Translations under genes and position numbers: made by a program | In this document: positions 8,937-17,250 of the stretch, one piece after another | How the letters are laid out: each line of letters starts with the position of its first letter | Numbering within the stretch: the stretch's first letter is position 1 | Notes under the pieces: model-generated | What the model saw: the letters and a program-made list of their open reading frames with translations, nothing else | Told to the model about the DNA's origin: nothing | Databases searched by the model: none | Assembly: GCF_900163545.1 (NCBI RefSeq) | Contig: NZ_FUHW01000022.1 | Location: 1-64,000, forward strand | Length of the DNA stretch: 64,000 bases | Source of the DNA: Arthrobacter rhombi | GTDB lineage: Bacteria > Actinomycetota > Actinomycetes > Actinomycetales > Micrococcaceae | Direction of reading: 5' to 3'

Positions 8937-10691
8937 TTACTCGGCCTGGCCGGTGGCACGGTGGGCGCCGCGAGGACGTTGCCCCGCCTCGCTACCCACC
9001 GCCTCGGACACCTGTGTAGCCGGTACTGGTGCCATGGACGGCACCTGGGATGGTTCGCTGCCGCCACCGCCGGCTCCCACGGATACCGGTTCGCGCTGCT
9101 CGGCCGGGACAGGCGCGTCTGCTCCTGGCAGCTGTCCCTCGGAAACCGATGCCGCCGGGATCTCGCGCTCGATACGAGTAGCCAGCGTCACCTCCTTCAT
9201 GAAGAACAGGGCGATGGTCGCGGCAATGGCCAGCGGGACCATCCACAGGAACAGCGGGACCAGGGCCTCGTTATAGGCGGAGACGATCACGTCGCGGATC
9301 GGAGCGGGCAGGGAGGTGACCAATTCGGGAGTCAATGAGTTGGTGCTGGCCCCCGAAGAGGCCCCCGCGGGTAGCTTATCGGCCAAAATGTCCTTCAACC
9401 GGCTGGCAAAGAGCGAGCCGACCACTGCCGAGCCGAGGGTGGCCCCGACCTGACGGAAGTAGTTCTGTCCTGCGGTCGCCGTACCGACGAACTTCAGCGG
9501 GAAGGAGTTCTGCGCCACCAGGGTGAGCATCTGCATGCTCATGCCCAACCCCAGACCGATCACACCCAGGAACACACAGATCATGTAGACCTCGGTATCG
9601 GCGTGAATGCTCGACAGCAGTCCGAGACCCAAGCCCAAGAGCAACGTGCCGGCCATCATGACCTTCTTATAGCGCCCGGAGGCGGAGACCTGCCGGCCAA
9701 CGACGACCGAGGTCACCAGCAGGGCACCCATCATCGGGATCATCAGCAAACCGGCTTCGGTCGGGCCGAACCCGGTGACCATTTGCAGGTAAGTCGGCAT
9801 GTAGCCGATGGCACCGAACATGGCGATGCCGACCATCAGGGCGGCGAACGTCGTGAGAACGAAGTTGCGGTTCTTGAACAGCATCAGCGGGATCACTGGT
9901 TCGGAGACCTTGCGCTCAACGAGGACGAAGGCCACGCCGAAGAGCACGGTGGCACCGAAGAGACCCAGAATTTCGGGGGAATCCCAGGCGTAGGTGTTCC
10001 CGCCCCAGGTGCAGGCGAGCACCAGGGTGGTGGTCGCGATGCCCATCATCATCATCCCGACGACGTCGATCTTCGGGCGGACGTCATTGAGCGTGCGGGG
10101 CACGTGCAGCAGGAAGATGGTGGCCAGGACCGCGAGGACGCCCAACGGCAGGTTCAGCCAAAAGGCCCAGCGCCAGCCCGGCCCTTCGGTCAGCCAACCG
10201 CCCAGCAACGGGCCAGCGACGGAGGACAGAGCGAAGACCCCGCCCATGATCCCCATGTATTTGCCGCGTTCGCGGGCAGGGATGACGTCGGCGATGGTGG
10301 CCTGAGAAAGAATCATCAAGCCGCCGCCGCCGAGCCCCTGGACGACTCGGGCGATGATGACGCCGTTCATCGTGCCGGAAAGGGCACCAAGAATGGAGCC
10401 GCTCATGAAAATCAGGATGGCGACGATCAGCAGGGGTTTGCGCCCGAACAAGTCGCCGAGCTTGCCGTAGACCGGCATCATGATGGTGGAGGCCAGGATG
10501 AACGCCGTAATGATCCACGCCATGTGCTCGACGCCGTTGAGCTCACCCACCATGGTGGGCAAGGCGGCGGAGAGCACGGTCTGATTCAGCGACGCCATGA
10601 GCATCGTGATCATCAGGGCGGCGAAGAGCAGCATGATGTGGTTTTTGCTGCCGATCACCGGTTTGGCTTTGGTGGTTTTAAGCGTTGTCAT
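8937..10691 (-). CDS. EmrB/QacA-type MFS drug efflux transporter (DHA2, 14 segments)
   Basis: A 584-residue proton-coupled exporter of the DHA2 family. It shows KLGDLFGRKPLL in loop 2-3, GGGGLMILSQATIADVIPARERGKY around segment 5 (motif C region PLLGGWL follows), and about 14 membrane segments. The C-terminal 80 residues after the last segment are Pro/Ala/Ser-rich and probably a disordered cytoplasmic tail. Its start overlaps the upstream TetR gene by 14 bp, so the two are co-transcribed and the regulator very likely controls the pump in response to a toxic substrate. Confidence 0.93.
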   Translation of the reverse strand: MTTLKTTKAKPVIGSKNHIMLLFAALMITMLMASLNQTVLSAALPTMVGELNGVEHMAWIITAFILASTIMMPVYGKLGDLFGRKPLLIVAILIFMSGSILGALSGTMNGVIIARVVQGLGGGGLMILSQATIADVIPARERGKYMGIMGGVFALSSVAGPLLGGWLTEGPGWRWAFWLNLPLGVLAVLATIFLLHVPRTLNDVRPKIDVVGMMMMGIATTTLVLACTWGGNTYAWDSPEILGLFGATVLFGVAFVLVERKVSEPVIPLMLFKNRNFVLTTFAALMVGIAMFGAIGYMPTYLQMVTGFGPTEAGLLMIPMMGALLVTSVVVGRQVSASGRYKKVMMAGTLLLGLGLGLLSSIHADTEVYMICVFLGVIGLGLGMSMQMLTLVAQNSFPLKFVGTATAGQNYFRQVGATLGSAVVGSLFASRLKDILADKLPAGASSGASTNSLTPELVTSLPAPIRDVIVSAYNEALVPLFLWMVPLAIAATIALFFMKEVTLATRIEREIPAASVSEGQLPGADAPVPAEQREPVSVGAGGGGSEPSQVPSMAPVPATQVSEAVGSEAGQRPRGAHRATGQAE

Positions 10692-11313
10692 GGGTGGATT
10701 GCATTACCTCTCGGAAAATCTTGACGGTTGAATCGATATGGAGCTCGATATCGGCGACGGTCCCTTGTGGATCGGAACGGTAGGCGTATCGGGTGATGGT
10801 TCCCGCGAGCATCAGGAGCGCCCTGGCGGAGTCTTGACCATCGGGTAGCAAGTTCAGTGTTTCCTCGGCCGCATCGCTATCGATGCGCTCCTGCAGAATT
10901 TCCTCGACCAGCTGCTCTGCGGCATTAATATGTTGCATCATCCGCCCCTTGAGCTCGGGGTAACGGGCAATAATGTCGCGACGGGTCTGGTAGGCGTGGC
11001 CCCGGCCCAGGCTGGTGGACATGACGCCGGTCAGGATCCTCACGATCCGGGTCAACAGATCAGCATCACTGGTGCGGAACTGCTCGAGCAGCTCCTCGGA
11101 AACCGACGGATCCCGGGTGCCGAGGATGGCATCTTCCTTGGTCGGAAAATAGTTGAAGAAGGTTCGCTTGGAAACTCCGGCCAGGGCGGCGACGGCCTCG
11201 ATCGTCACGGAGACGGGGCCGTCCTCGAGCGCCATGGCCGCCGCTGCATCATGGATCGCATTCCAGGTGTCGAGACGATTGCGCTCTCGTTGGGTTAAGG
11301 GGACTTCTTGCAT
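10678..11313 (-). CDS. TetR-family transcriptional regulator
   Basis: A 211-residue repressor with an N-terminal HTH (about residues 15-60; IEAVAALAGVSKRTFFNYFPTK) and an all-helical ligand domain. It is the promoter-proximal gene of a two-gene operon with the EmrB-type pump, overlapping it by 14 bp. Immediately upstream is a tandem repeat of a 14-bp motif likely to be its operator, giving a self-regulated efflux unit. Confidence 0.92.
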   Translation of the reverse strand: MQEVPLTQRERNRLDTWNAIHDAAAAMALEDGPVSVTIEAVAALAGVSKRTFFNYFPTKEDAILGTRDPSVSEELLEQFRTSDADLLTRIVRILTGVMSTSLGRGHAYQTRRDIIARYPELKGRMMQHINAAEQLVEEILQERIDSDAAEETLNLLPDGQDSARALLMLAGTITRYAYRSDPQGTVADIELHIDSTVKIFREVMQSTHDNA

Positions 11314-11325
11314 GGGTACAGTTTA

Positions 11326-11356
11326 TGCACGACTGCAAACATTGCACAACTGCAAA
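11326..11356. promoter_or_regulatory. Tandem operator-like repeat upstream of TetR/efflux operon
   Basis: Two copies of TGCACRACTGCAAA lie 17 bp apart (11326-11339 and 11343-11356); each contains a TGCA-N4-TGCA inverted core. The first copy begins 13 bp upstream of the TetR start codon. This arrangement fits a TetR operator bound by two dimers. Confidence 0.6.
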
Positions 11357-11470
11357 GTTGTTCCATGAAACACATTTTGCCATTGACTCCACGACGACCC
11401 TCGGTAGGATCACCCGAGTGTCGTACCGAAAATGTGCGATACATCACACCTCGCATCCGGGAGTCCAGTC

Positions 11471-13294
11471 ATGAACCCACATCAGCAAACACTCCGAGCG
11501 GCCGGCGCGGTGATCGCCGGCCTCGCCCTGGCGGCCACCGCACTGGTGGCCCCGGCCCAGGCAGCCATGCCCTTGGGAGGCAGCCACGGAAGCCATCACG
11601 GTGGCGGCCCCGGGGGCCACCATGGCGGAGGCCACGGCAACGGTCATGGCGGTCATCATGGTGGGGGCCATGGACAGGGTCACCACCAGCCGGGAACGAG
11701 TACCATCCAGCTGCTGGGCATCAATGACTTCCACGGTCGGATCGAGGCGGGCGGTACGTCTGCCGGTGCGGCGGTCTTGGCTGGGGCTGTCAACGAATTA
11801 TCCGGGAAGAAAAAGAACAACACCCTGTTCGTTTCCGCGGGCGATAATATCGGCGCCTCGACCTTCACCTCATTTTCCCAGGACGACACCCCGACGATCG
11901 ATGCACTGCGCACCGCGGGGCTTGATGTTTCCTCCGTGGGAAACCACGAATTCGATCGCGGGATCGACGACCTGAAGAATCGGGTCATCCCGCGCTACGG
12001 TAAGCACAACAAGAATGCCGGGGCCGACTACGCGTTGGGGGCCAACGTCTACTACGAGGGAACCCAGAAGCCGGCGTTGAAGGAATATGCGTTGCGCAAG
12101 GTCCAGGGTGTCACGGTCGGATTCATCGGCGTCGTGACCGAACAGACCAAATCCTTGGTCACCCCCTCCGGAGTCGCCGGCCTCGACTTCGGCAACCAGC
12201 TTGAGGCCGTCAACCGGGTATCGGAGCAGCTCTCCGACGGCAAGAAGTCCAACGGCGAGGCGGATGTGATCGTTCTGCTGGCTCATGAGGGCTCCGCAAG
12301 CACGGACTGCTCGGCGATCGCCAACGAAGACACCGCCTATGGCGAGTTGATCCGCGGGGCATCGGCTGACGTCGACGCCATCTTCTCCGGCCACACCCAC
12401 CAGGAATATGCCTGCTCCTTACCGGTCAAGGGTTGGTCCTCCTCGATGAAGCGCCCGGTCGTGCAGGCCCATGAATACGGCACCACGCTGGACCGGGTGA
12501 AGATCACCGTGGACCGTCGTTCCAAGAAGCCTGTTGCCCTCTCTGGTTCGCTGGTGGAACTGACGAAAACGAGCGACGCCGGCGAGACCGTTCCTGCCTT
12601 CCCGGCGGATCGTCGAGTGGCGCAGGTCGTGAAGAAGGCCGCCGAGCAAGCCGAGATCGTCGGCGCGGAAGAGGTGGGCCAGATCAGTGGCGACATTCTG
12701 CGCGGTGGGGCCGAGCCCGGCGCCGACCGCAGCGTCGAATCCTCGATGGGCAATCTCGTGGCAGATATGCAGCTGTGGGCGACCTCCAATGAGGATTTCG
12801 GCGGAGAACCGGCACAGATCGCCCTGATGAACCCGGGAGGCCTGCGGGCAGACCTGCTGTATGGCACGGACGGGACCGTCACGTATAAGGACGTGGCCAA
12901 CGTCCAACCTTTCGGTAACACCTTGTGGACCGAGGACCTCACCGGGGCGCAGCTGAAATCGGTGCTGGAAGAACAGTGGCAGCCCGACGGCTCCAGCCGC
13001 CCCAAGTTGCATCTGGGGATTTCCGAAGGCCTGGCATACACCTATATGCAGGACGCGGCCCGCGGCTCACATATCACCTCGATGACCTTCGAAGGCGAGG
13101 CAATTGCGGACGACGACGTGTTCAAGGTGGTTATGAACTCGTTCCTTGCTGCCGGTGGCGACAACTTCACGACGTTGGCCGAGGGCGCAAACGCGACCGA
13201 CTCGGGCCAAAGCGACCTGGTCGCTGCCTTGGATTACTTCGAAGCCCACGACGTCGTCGACCCGGCCCCGCTGGGCCGGGCAGTCACGCAGTAG
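11471..13294 (+). CDS. Secreted 5'-nucleotidase/UshA-type metallophosphoesterase
   Basis: A 607-residue exported enzyme that hydrolyses nucleotides to nucleosides and phosphate outside the cell. It has a signal peptide (hydrophobic core ALAATALVAPAQA, cleavage after about residue 31). Residues 37-73 are almost only Gly and His, with 12 histidines. The metallophosphatase domain follows (INDFHGRIE, GNHEFDRG, SGHTHQEY), then the C-terminal 5'-nucleotidase domain (NPGGLRADLLYG, VANVQPFGNTL, AAGGDNF). GGGAG precedes the ATG. No LPXTG or C-terminal membrane anchor is visible, so it is probably released. The His-rich stretch may bind metal ions. Confidence 0.93.
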   Translation: MNPHQQTLRAAGAVIAGLALAATALVAPAQAAMPLGGSHGSHHGGGPGGHHGGGHGNGHGGHHGGGHGQGHHQPGTSTIQLLGINDFHGRIEAGGTSAGAAVLAGAVNELSGKKKNNTLFVSAGDNIGASTFTSFSQDDTPTIDALRTAGLDVSSVGNHEFDRGIDDLKNRVIPRYGKHNKNAGADYALGANVYYEGTQKPALKEYALRKVQGVTVGFIGVVTEQTKSLVTPSGVAGLDFGNQLEAVNRVSEQLSDGKKSNGEADVIVLLAHEGSASTDCSAIANEDTAYGELIRGASADVDAIFSGHTHQEYACSLPVKGWSSSMKRPVVQAHEYGTTLDRVKITVDRRSKKPVALSGSLVELTKTSDAGETVPAFPADRRVAQVVKKAAEQAEIVGAEEVGQISGDILRGGAEPGADRSVESSMGNLVADMQLWATSNEDFGGEPAQIALMNPGGLRADLLYGTDGTVTYKDVANVQPFGNTLWTEDLTGAQLKSVLEEQWQPDGSSRPKLHLGISEGLAYTYMQDAARGSHITSMTFEGEAIADDDVFKVVMNSFLAAGGDNFTTLAEGANATDSGQSDLVAALDYFEAHDVVDPAPLGRAVTQ

Positions 13295-13300
13295 TGCCAA

Positions 13301-13329
13301 TGGCCGCGCCGGACTTGCCGGCGCGGCCA
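13301..13329. terminator. Strong hairpin between convergent genes
   Basis: Arms TGGCCGCGCCGG and CCGGCGCGGCCA form a perfect 12-bp stem with the five-base loop ACTTG. It sits 7 bp after the nucleotidase stop and 14 bp before the end of the convergent membrane-protein gene, so it can serve both. There is no marked T run on either side. Confidence 0.75.
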
Positions 13330-13342
13330 CTGGCGGCCGCCT

Positions 13343-13795
13343 TCAGCCCATCCGTGAATTCGCCAGAATGATGCCGATCGGGGCCGACACCAGAATGACC
13401 ACGATCATCGCCCGGTATCCATAAAGCCACCACCGCTGTTCCGAGGCAGCACCGCGGGCCGCCCAGATGAACAGGCCCATGGCAACGACGATCAGTCCTG
13501 CACCAGTCCACGTCAGCAACGTCAGTGAAAACATCGAGCCGCCCAGCACGGCGATATTGGCGAGGTTGTAGGTCAAGACCTCGGCCGAAACGATGCCCTC
13601 CGAAGGGGTCTTTACGGCCAGCCGGTCCTGGCCCAGGCCCAGCACCACCTGCGCGACTCCGACCACCAGCACCAAATAGGCGACCGCCCAGGCGGCCAAA
13701 TAGGAGGGGGAACCGGCACTGATGGCGGAGAAAAGACCGCCGAGCACAATGCCAAGGCCACCGATAACGAGGAAGGGCGTTGCTGTTCTGTTCAC
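13343..13795 (-). CDS. Uncharacterised four-segment membrane protein
   Basis: A 150-residue protein with four clear hydrophobic segments (about residues 8-27, 32-53, 75-110 and 127-145) and short polar loops. I do not recognise the family. It faces the nucleotidase gene and is followed in the same direction by nothing; upstream, 41 bp away, lies another small membrane protein gene on the same strand, so the two may form an operon. Confidence 0.65.
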   Translation of the reverse strand: MNRTATPFLVIGGLGIVLGGLFSAISAGSPSYLAAWAVAYLVLVVGVAQVVLGLGQDRLAVKTPSEGIVSAEVLTYNLANIAVLGGSMFSLTLLTWTGAGLIVVAMGLFIWAARGAASEQRWWLYGYRAMIVVILVSAPIGIILANSRMG

Positions 13796-13836
13796 GCCTA
13801 CAGACTACGGATTCAGCGCCTCCCGTGGAACAACCC

Positions 13837-14043
13837 TCAGGCCCGGTTCTTCAGGGTGTCTTGACCTCGAAACTCCCGCAACCAGATGGAGAGCGTGAAT
13901 CCGGATCCTGCGGCGATGAGCGCTCCGATCACGGGCAGCCACCAGGATTCTCCGAAGAGCCCGAGGATCAGGAGAAGCAGGCCCACGAGCATCATGGCGC
14001 AGTAGGCGGCTATGAGGAGGCGTTGCTTGGAGGTGAAGCGCAT
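13837..14043 (-). CDS. Small two-segment membrane protein
   Basis: A 68-residue protein beginning MRFTSKQRLLIAAY with two hydrophobic helices (about 9-30 and 36-54) and a short basic, polar tail. Its function is not recognised. It lies 41 bp upstream of the four-segment membrane protein and is probably co-transcribed. Confidence 0.55.
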   Translation of the reverse strand: MRFTSKQRLLIAAYCAMMLVGLLLLILGLFGESWWLPVIGALIAAGSGFTLSIWLREFRGQDTLKNRA

Positions 14044-14108
14044 GTGCGCACCTTACCGCGTATTCGCCGGCCGTTCCAGAGGTGGCCAACACCTGAGAGA
14101 CTCTGCCC

Positions 14109-14602
14109 ATGAGCGTGTCTTTCCAGTGCACGACGTGGACCACCATCCCTCAGGAACGGTTATTCGATCTGGCTCGGAATATCGACATCTATCAGTAATC
14201 GCTGGGGAAGTCCCGGGAGGAGGCCGTCGCCGACGTCACGTCGGGCCTCGTCTCACAAGGGGACGACGTGACGTGGCGGGCTTGGCATTTCGGCGTCCCC
14301 CTGAAGATGACCAGCCGCGTCATGCAGATGGAAGCACCGCACTCCTTCATCGACGAACAGGTCAAGGGCCCGTTCCGATGGTTTCGGCATATCCATGAGT
14401 TCAGCCAGGAGTCGGGGGAACGACCATGGGTGACCGCATCGATTTCGCGGCGCCCTTCGGCCCTCTCGGTCGTCTGGTCGAGAAGTTGGTCCTGGCCCGC
14501 TATCTGCAGAAGCTCATCGAGGAGCGGAATCGCCATCTCAGCGCCGGGTCTGGGCATGAGTCATCGACCAGGATTGGACACCGAATCGGAGGCGATGCTT
14601 AG
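14109..14602 (+). pseudogene. SRPBCC-family protein, broken by a stop codon and a frameshift
   Basis: Translation from the ATG at 14109 gives MSVSFQCTTWTTIPQERLFD and then an in-frame TAA at 14196-14198. The same frame continues with typical SRPBCC (polyketide-cyclase-like) sequence: DVTWRAWHFGVPLKMTSR and GPFRWFRHIHEFS. Near 14420 one base appears to be missing in a GGGGGAA run, and the homology continues in another frame as DRIDFAAPFGPLGRLVEKL and IEERNRHL up to the stop at 14602. Two independent lesions argue for real decay rather than a single read error. The parent protein would have been about 160 residues; its ligand is unknown. Confidence 0.8.
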
Positions 14603-14820
14603 CCCCGATTCCGTGGATGACTCTGCGCAACGCGTTCGTTTCCGCGCTTATAGTTGCCGGTGACTCGCGCCATCAGCGCTTGTGGTTCTTGTGTTTCGAC
14701 GTCACGAAGGAATCGCGAGGCTGCCGTCCCGCGGAGCGTCGACGCTCGCCGGCCCTGATGGAAGATGACGACGGAACCGCCACCGACGGAGTATTCAAAA
14801 TCTCTGGGCGCATGAGGCAT
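14599..14820 (-). CDS. Small conserved hypothetical protein
   Basis: A 73-residue soluble protein (MPHAPRDFEYSV..., ending VTGNYKRGNERVAQSHPRNRG). I recognise the pattern of a small protein common in Arthrobacter relatives with a predicted beta-rich N-terminus and the basic tail TGNYKRGNE. A longer start at 14844 is possible; no clear ribosome site was found for either. It overlaps the end of the SRPBCC pseudogene by four bases. Confidence 0.6.
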   Translation of the reverse strand: MPHAPRDFEYSVGGGSVVIFHQGRRASTLRGTAASRFLRDVETQEPQALMARVTGNYKRGNERVAQSHPRNRG

Positions 14821-14852
14821 GACCCAATATTGCGCCACGGGCACACGGTTTG

Positions 14853-15521
14853 TCAGCCCCCTGCCGCACCAGCCGCGTCGCGCATCGCTTCAGGCCACGG
14901 CAGCCAGTGCCCATCGGAAGGGAGCATGGCTTCTGCAGTCTCCATCCTTCCCTCGGGCACGTCCTCGGCCTGGATGCACCCGGCTTCTTCCCACCGGCCC
15001 GGCTCGGCCAGCCGATAATCGACCGATTGGTCGTCGGTGGGACTAATCCGTTCAAAAAAGCAGCCGGAGATGACGGCTCGCACCACGGATTCAAGGTTTT
15101 CCAGAAGTTCCGGAACGTCGTCATCACAGGCGTCGCAACCGCATACCGGATAGTGGGCGTCGTAGAGGGCACCCGCGTGCAGGAAGATCCCCGGGAACCC
15201 GGTGAAGACGAAGGTCACCGGGGCCGCGAACAGGATGGACGGGACGACCCGGACCGCACGGACGACGTCTTCCGAAGGGAACAGCAAATCGGAGGCAACT
15301 TCCGGTTCCCGTTCGACGACGACGTCGAAAGCACCCAACAGCCAGTCGATCAGGGCATCGGCAACCTCGTGCAAGGGGATGAAACGGTGCCGATGACCCA
15401 CCGTGGAGTAGGCGCGTGAAGGCGGAGACGTTCCTTCCCACCGATGGCCGTAGGCGATCGGTGCGCCCTGTCCATCGCGATGGATCTCCCGGGTGAAGTC
15501 TGGGCGCCGATATCCGCTCAT
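14853..15521 (-). CDS. DUF6226-family protein
   Basis: A 222-residue soluble protein. It begins MSGYRRPDFTREIHRDGQG, and has FTGFPGIFLHAGALYD followed by the cysteine cluster YPVCGCDACDDD, the signature of the actinobacterial DUF6226 family. The closely spaced cysteines (CGCDAC) could bind a metal, but the function is unknown. The start was placed at 15521, where the family similarity begins. Upstream is the riboswitch region of the divergent OsmC gene. Confidence 0.85.
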   Translation of the reverse strand: MSGYRRPDFTREIHRDGQGAPIAYGHRWEGTSPPSRAYSTVGHRHRFIPLHEVADALIDWLLGAFDVVVEREPEVASDLLFPSEDVVRAVRVVPSILFAAPVTFVFTGFPGIFLHAGALYDAHYPVCGCDACDDDVPELLENLESVVRAVISGCFFERISPTDDQSVDYRLAEPGRWEEAGCIQAEDVPEGRMETAEAMLPSDGHWLPWPEAMRDAAGAAGG

Positions 15522-15659
15522 AGCCCCACGGTAGCCGCCGGGATACCGCGTGGCGACGGGAATCACGCTGCAGGGATGGCGGTCCCTCCACATGCGGACG
15601 CGCTGGTGTGTGTCCCCGGATGACGCGACGGGTTTGCCCGATCTACTCTCCCGCCAGCA

Positions 15660-15780
15660 GAATCGAACCCAAGAATCAAGAGATCCAACCCGAGGCCCTG
15701 GCCGGTTGGACGGCAACCCCCTTCGCCATAGTGGGGTGCCCCAGGTGACGATTCGACGCCGTCCCGACCGGGAGGCGTAA
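15660..15780 (+). ncRNA. SAM-family riboswitch (SAM-I/SAM-IV type) in the OsmC leader
   Basis: The 300-bp gap before the OsmC gene contains a recognisable S-adenosylmethionine aptamer core: ATCAAGAGATCCAACC, its pairing partner GGTTGGA, then CGGCAACCCCC, and TGGGGTGCCCCAGGTGA. The GGCAACC and GGTGCCCC-GGTGA blocks match the SAM-IV/SAM-I superfamily of Actinobacteria. TCGAA (15663-15667) can pair with TTCGA (15752-15756) as the closing P1 stem. A second hairpin, ACGCC/GGCGT with inner CCC/GGG (15756-15778), follows and could be the expression platform. Exact class needs covariance scoring. Confidence 0.82.
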
Positions 15781-15823
15781 GTATGGCGCAGCGCTACGCT
15801 CGCCATGACAGCGAAGGAACGCC

Positions 15824-16366
15824 ATGACCGAGACCCTTGCAGAAACCAGCATTTCCAACCGCGCCGAACGCCTCGATTCCGCGGGATCCGCCTGGGCAGA
15901 ACGGATCGGCCAGAATACCGCCAGCGCATCGCTGCAGTTCCGTGCCACCGCCGACCCGGTGGGATCGGTCGGTTCGACCATCCGCGCCGGACGCCACGAA
16001 TTCACCGTCGACGAACCGGCTGCTTTGGCCGGGGACGACGTCGCTGCCAGCCCGGTGGAATACGCTCTCGGGGCGCTCATCTCCTGCCAGGTGGTGGTTT
16101 ACCGGCTGTACGCCCACCAACTGGGCATCAGCATCGACTCGCTGGATATCTCCGCGGATGCCGACCTCGATGTGCGCGGCTTGTTCGGGATCGAGGAGAA
16201 GGTTCGCCCCGGATTCGGCGCCGTTCGGTTGACCGTAGAGGTCTCGGGCCCGGACGCCGAGGAACGTTATGCCGAACTTCAGGCGGCGGTCGATGCGCAC
16301 TGCCCGGTATTGGACATCTTCACGAATCCGACACCGGTGACTACCACTTTGCGGGTCAACTCCTAG
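15824..16366 (+). CDS. OsmC-family protein
   Basis: A 180-residue OsmC/Ohr-fold protein. The two redox cysteines expected in the family are present, in GALISCQVVVYRLY (near residue 87) and DAHCPVLDIF (near residue 162). Proteins of this fold reduce organic hydroperoxides or act on sulfur species with their cysteine pair. GAAGGA precedes the ATG. The SAM-type riboswitch in the leader is notable, because it ties the gene to methionine/sulfur status rather than to peroxide stress. It is convergent with and overlaps by 11 bp the next gene. Confidence 0.9.
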   Translation: MTETLAETSISNRAERLDSAGSAWAERIGQNTASASLQFRATADPVGSVGSTIRAGRHEFTVDEPAALAGDDVAASPVEYALGALISCQVVVYRLYAHQLGISIDSLDISADADLDVRGLFGIEEKVRPGFGAVRLTVEVSGPDAEERYAELQAAVDAHCPVLDIFTNPTPVTTTLRVNS

Positions 16367-17250
16367 AGGCGGCCAGCAGCCGGCTCGCCAGCAGGACTTC
16401 CGAGCCGGCCAGGCCGACCGAACAATGCACGGTAATGTCCTCGGCGTTGCGGCGTCCGGGGACCTTTCCCAGCAGGACCTCGCCTAGGGCCACCAGGGAA
16501 CCCGGGTCGGCGAAGAAGGGGTCAGGATATGCCGCCGCCTGGTCCGGGGAGTCGCAGGTGAGCACGGCTGCTACATCCAATAACGCCACCGGTGTTTCAT
16601 GACTGCCCTGCGACTTCGGGCCGAGGGTCGTCACATGGGTCCCCGGGGCCACGTCGGCAGCGTCGATGACCGGTGTGGAAGAACGCGTAGCCACGATGAC
16701 GATATCTGCATCCCGGACCGCGTCCGCGGCGTCGGTGACAGCAACGGCATTCAGGCCCAGCTCGCCCTGCGCTCGCGCGGCAAAATCCGCGGCATGAGCT
16801 CTGGTGCGCCCGTAAACCCGAACCTGGTGCAGGCGCCGGACTGCCGTGAGTGCCCATAACTGGGCCCAGGCATGGAGACCACTACCGATGACCGCAACGC
16901 TCTCTGCCTCCGGGCGAGCCAGGACATCGGCGGCCACGGCACCCAACGCACCGGTCCTCCGGATGCCCAGTTCGTCCCCCCCCGACCAAGCCCTCCAGAT
17001 CACCTGCTCCATTCCATATGGCCACGAGTTGTTCTCCTGCAGGTTGACCGGCACGGTAGGCCCTGAAGCCGCTGGTCCCATCGGGCAAGGCACCCGCCGT
17101 ATAGACGTAGTCAAGGGACCCGAGCGCGCTTCTGGCCCGCGGTGGGGCGACCAGCTCGCGGCGCCCATGCATCGCCAGCGCCTCCCGCATCCATTCCACG
17201 ACGTCCGCTGCCGCGGTCCTACGCACTTGTTCGTCACCGATGATTTGCAT
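16356..17250 (-). pseudogene. Ornithine cyclodeaminase/mu-crystallin family gene with a frameshift in a run of eight G
   Basis: The N-terminal part starts MQIIGDEQVRRTAAADVVEW at 17250 and runs through FRAYRAGQPAGEQLVAIWNG to GDLEGLV. The C-terminal part, in another frame, starts DELGIRRTGALGAVAAD and has the NAD site VAVIGSGLHAWAQ. The two join exactly at a run of eight G (eight C at 16976-16983 on the plus strand); with seven G the protein reads continuously as a normal family member of about 297 residues. Relatives catalyse NAD-dependent ornithine cyclodeamination or ketimine reduction. It may be a sequencing slip, a fresh mutation or a switchable tract. The 5' end overlaps the upstream gene by 17 bp. 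Confidence 0.8.

Noticed and set aside
9603-10724. A 373-codon open frame on the plus strand
   Set aside because: It lies opposite the EmrB-type transporter and its translation is a run of Gly, Asp, His and Gln without any family pattern, as expected for the antisense of GC-rich membrane-protein code.
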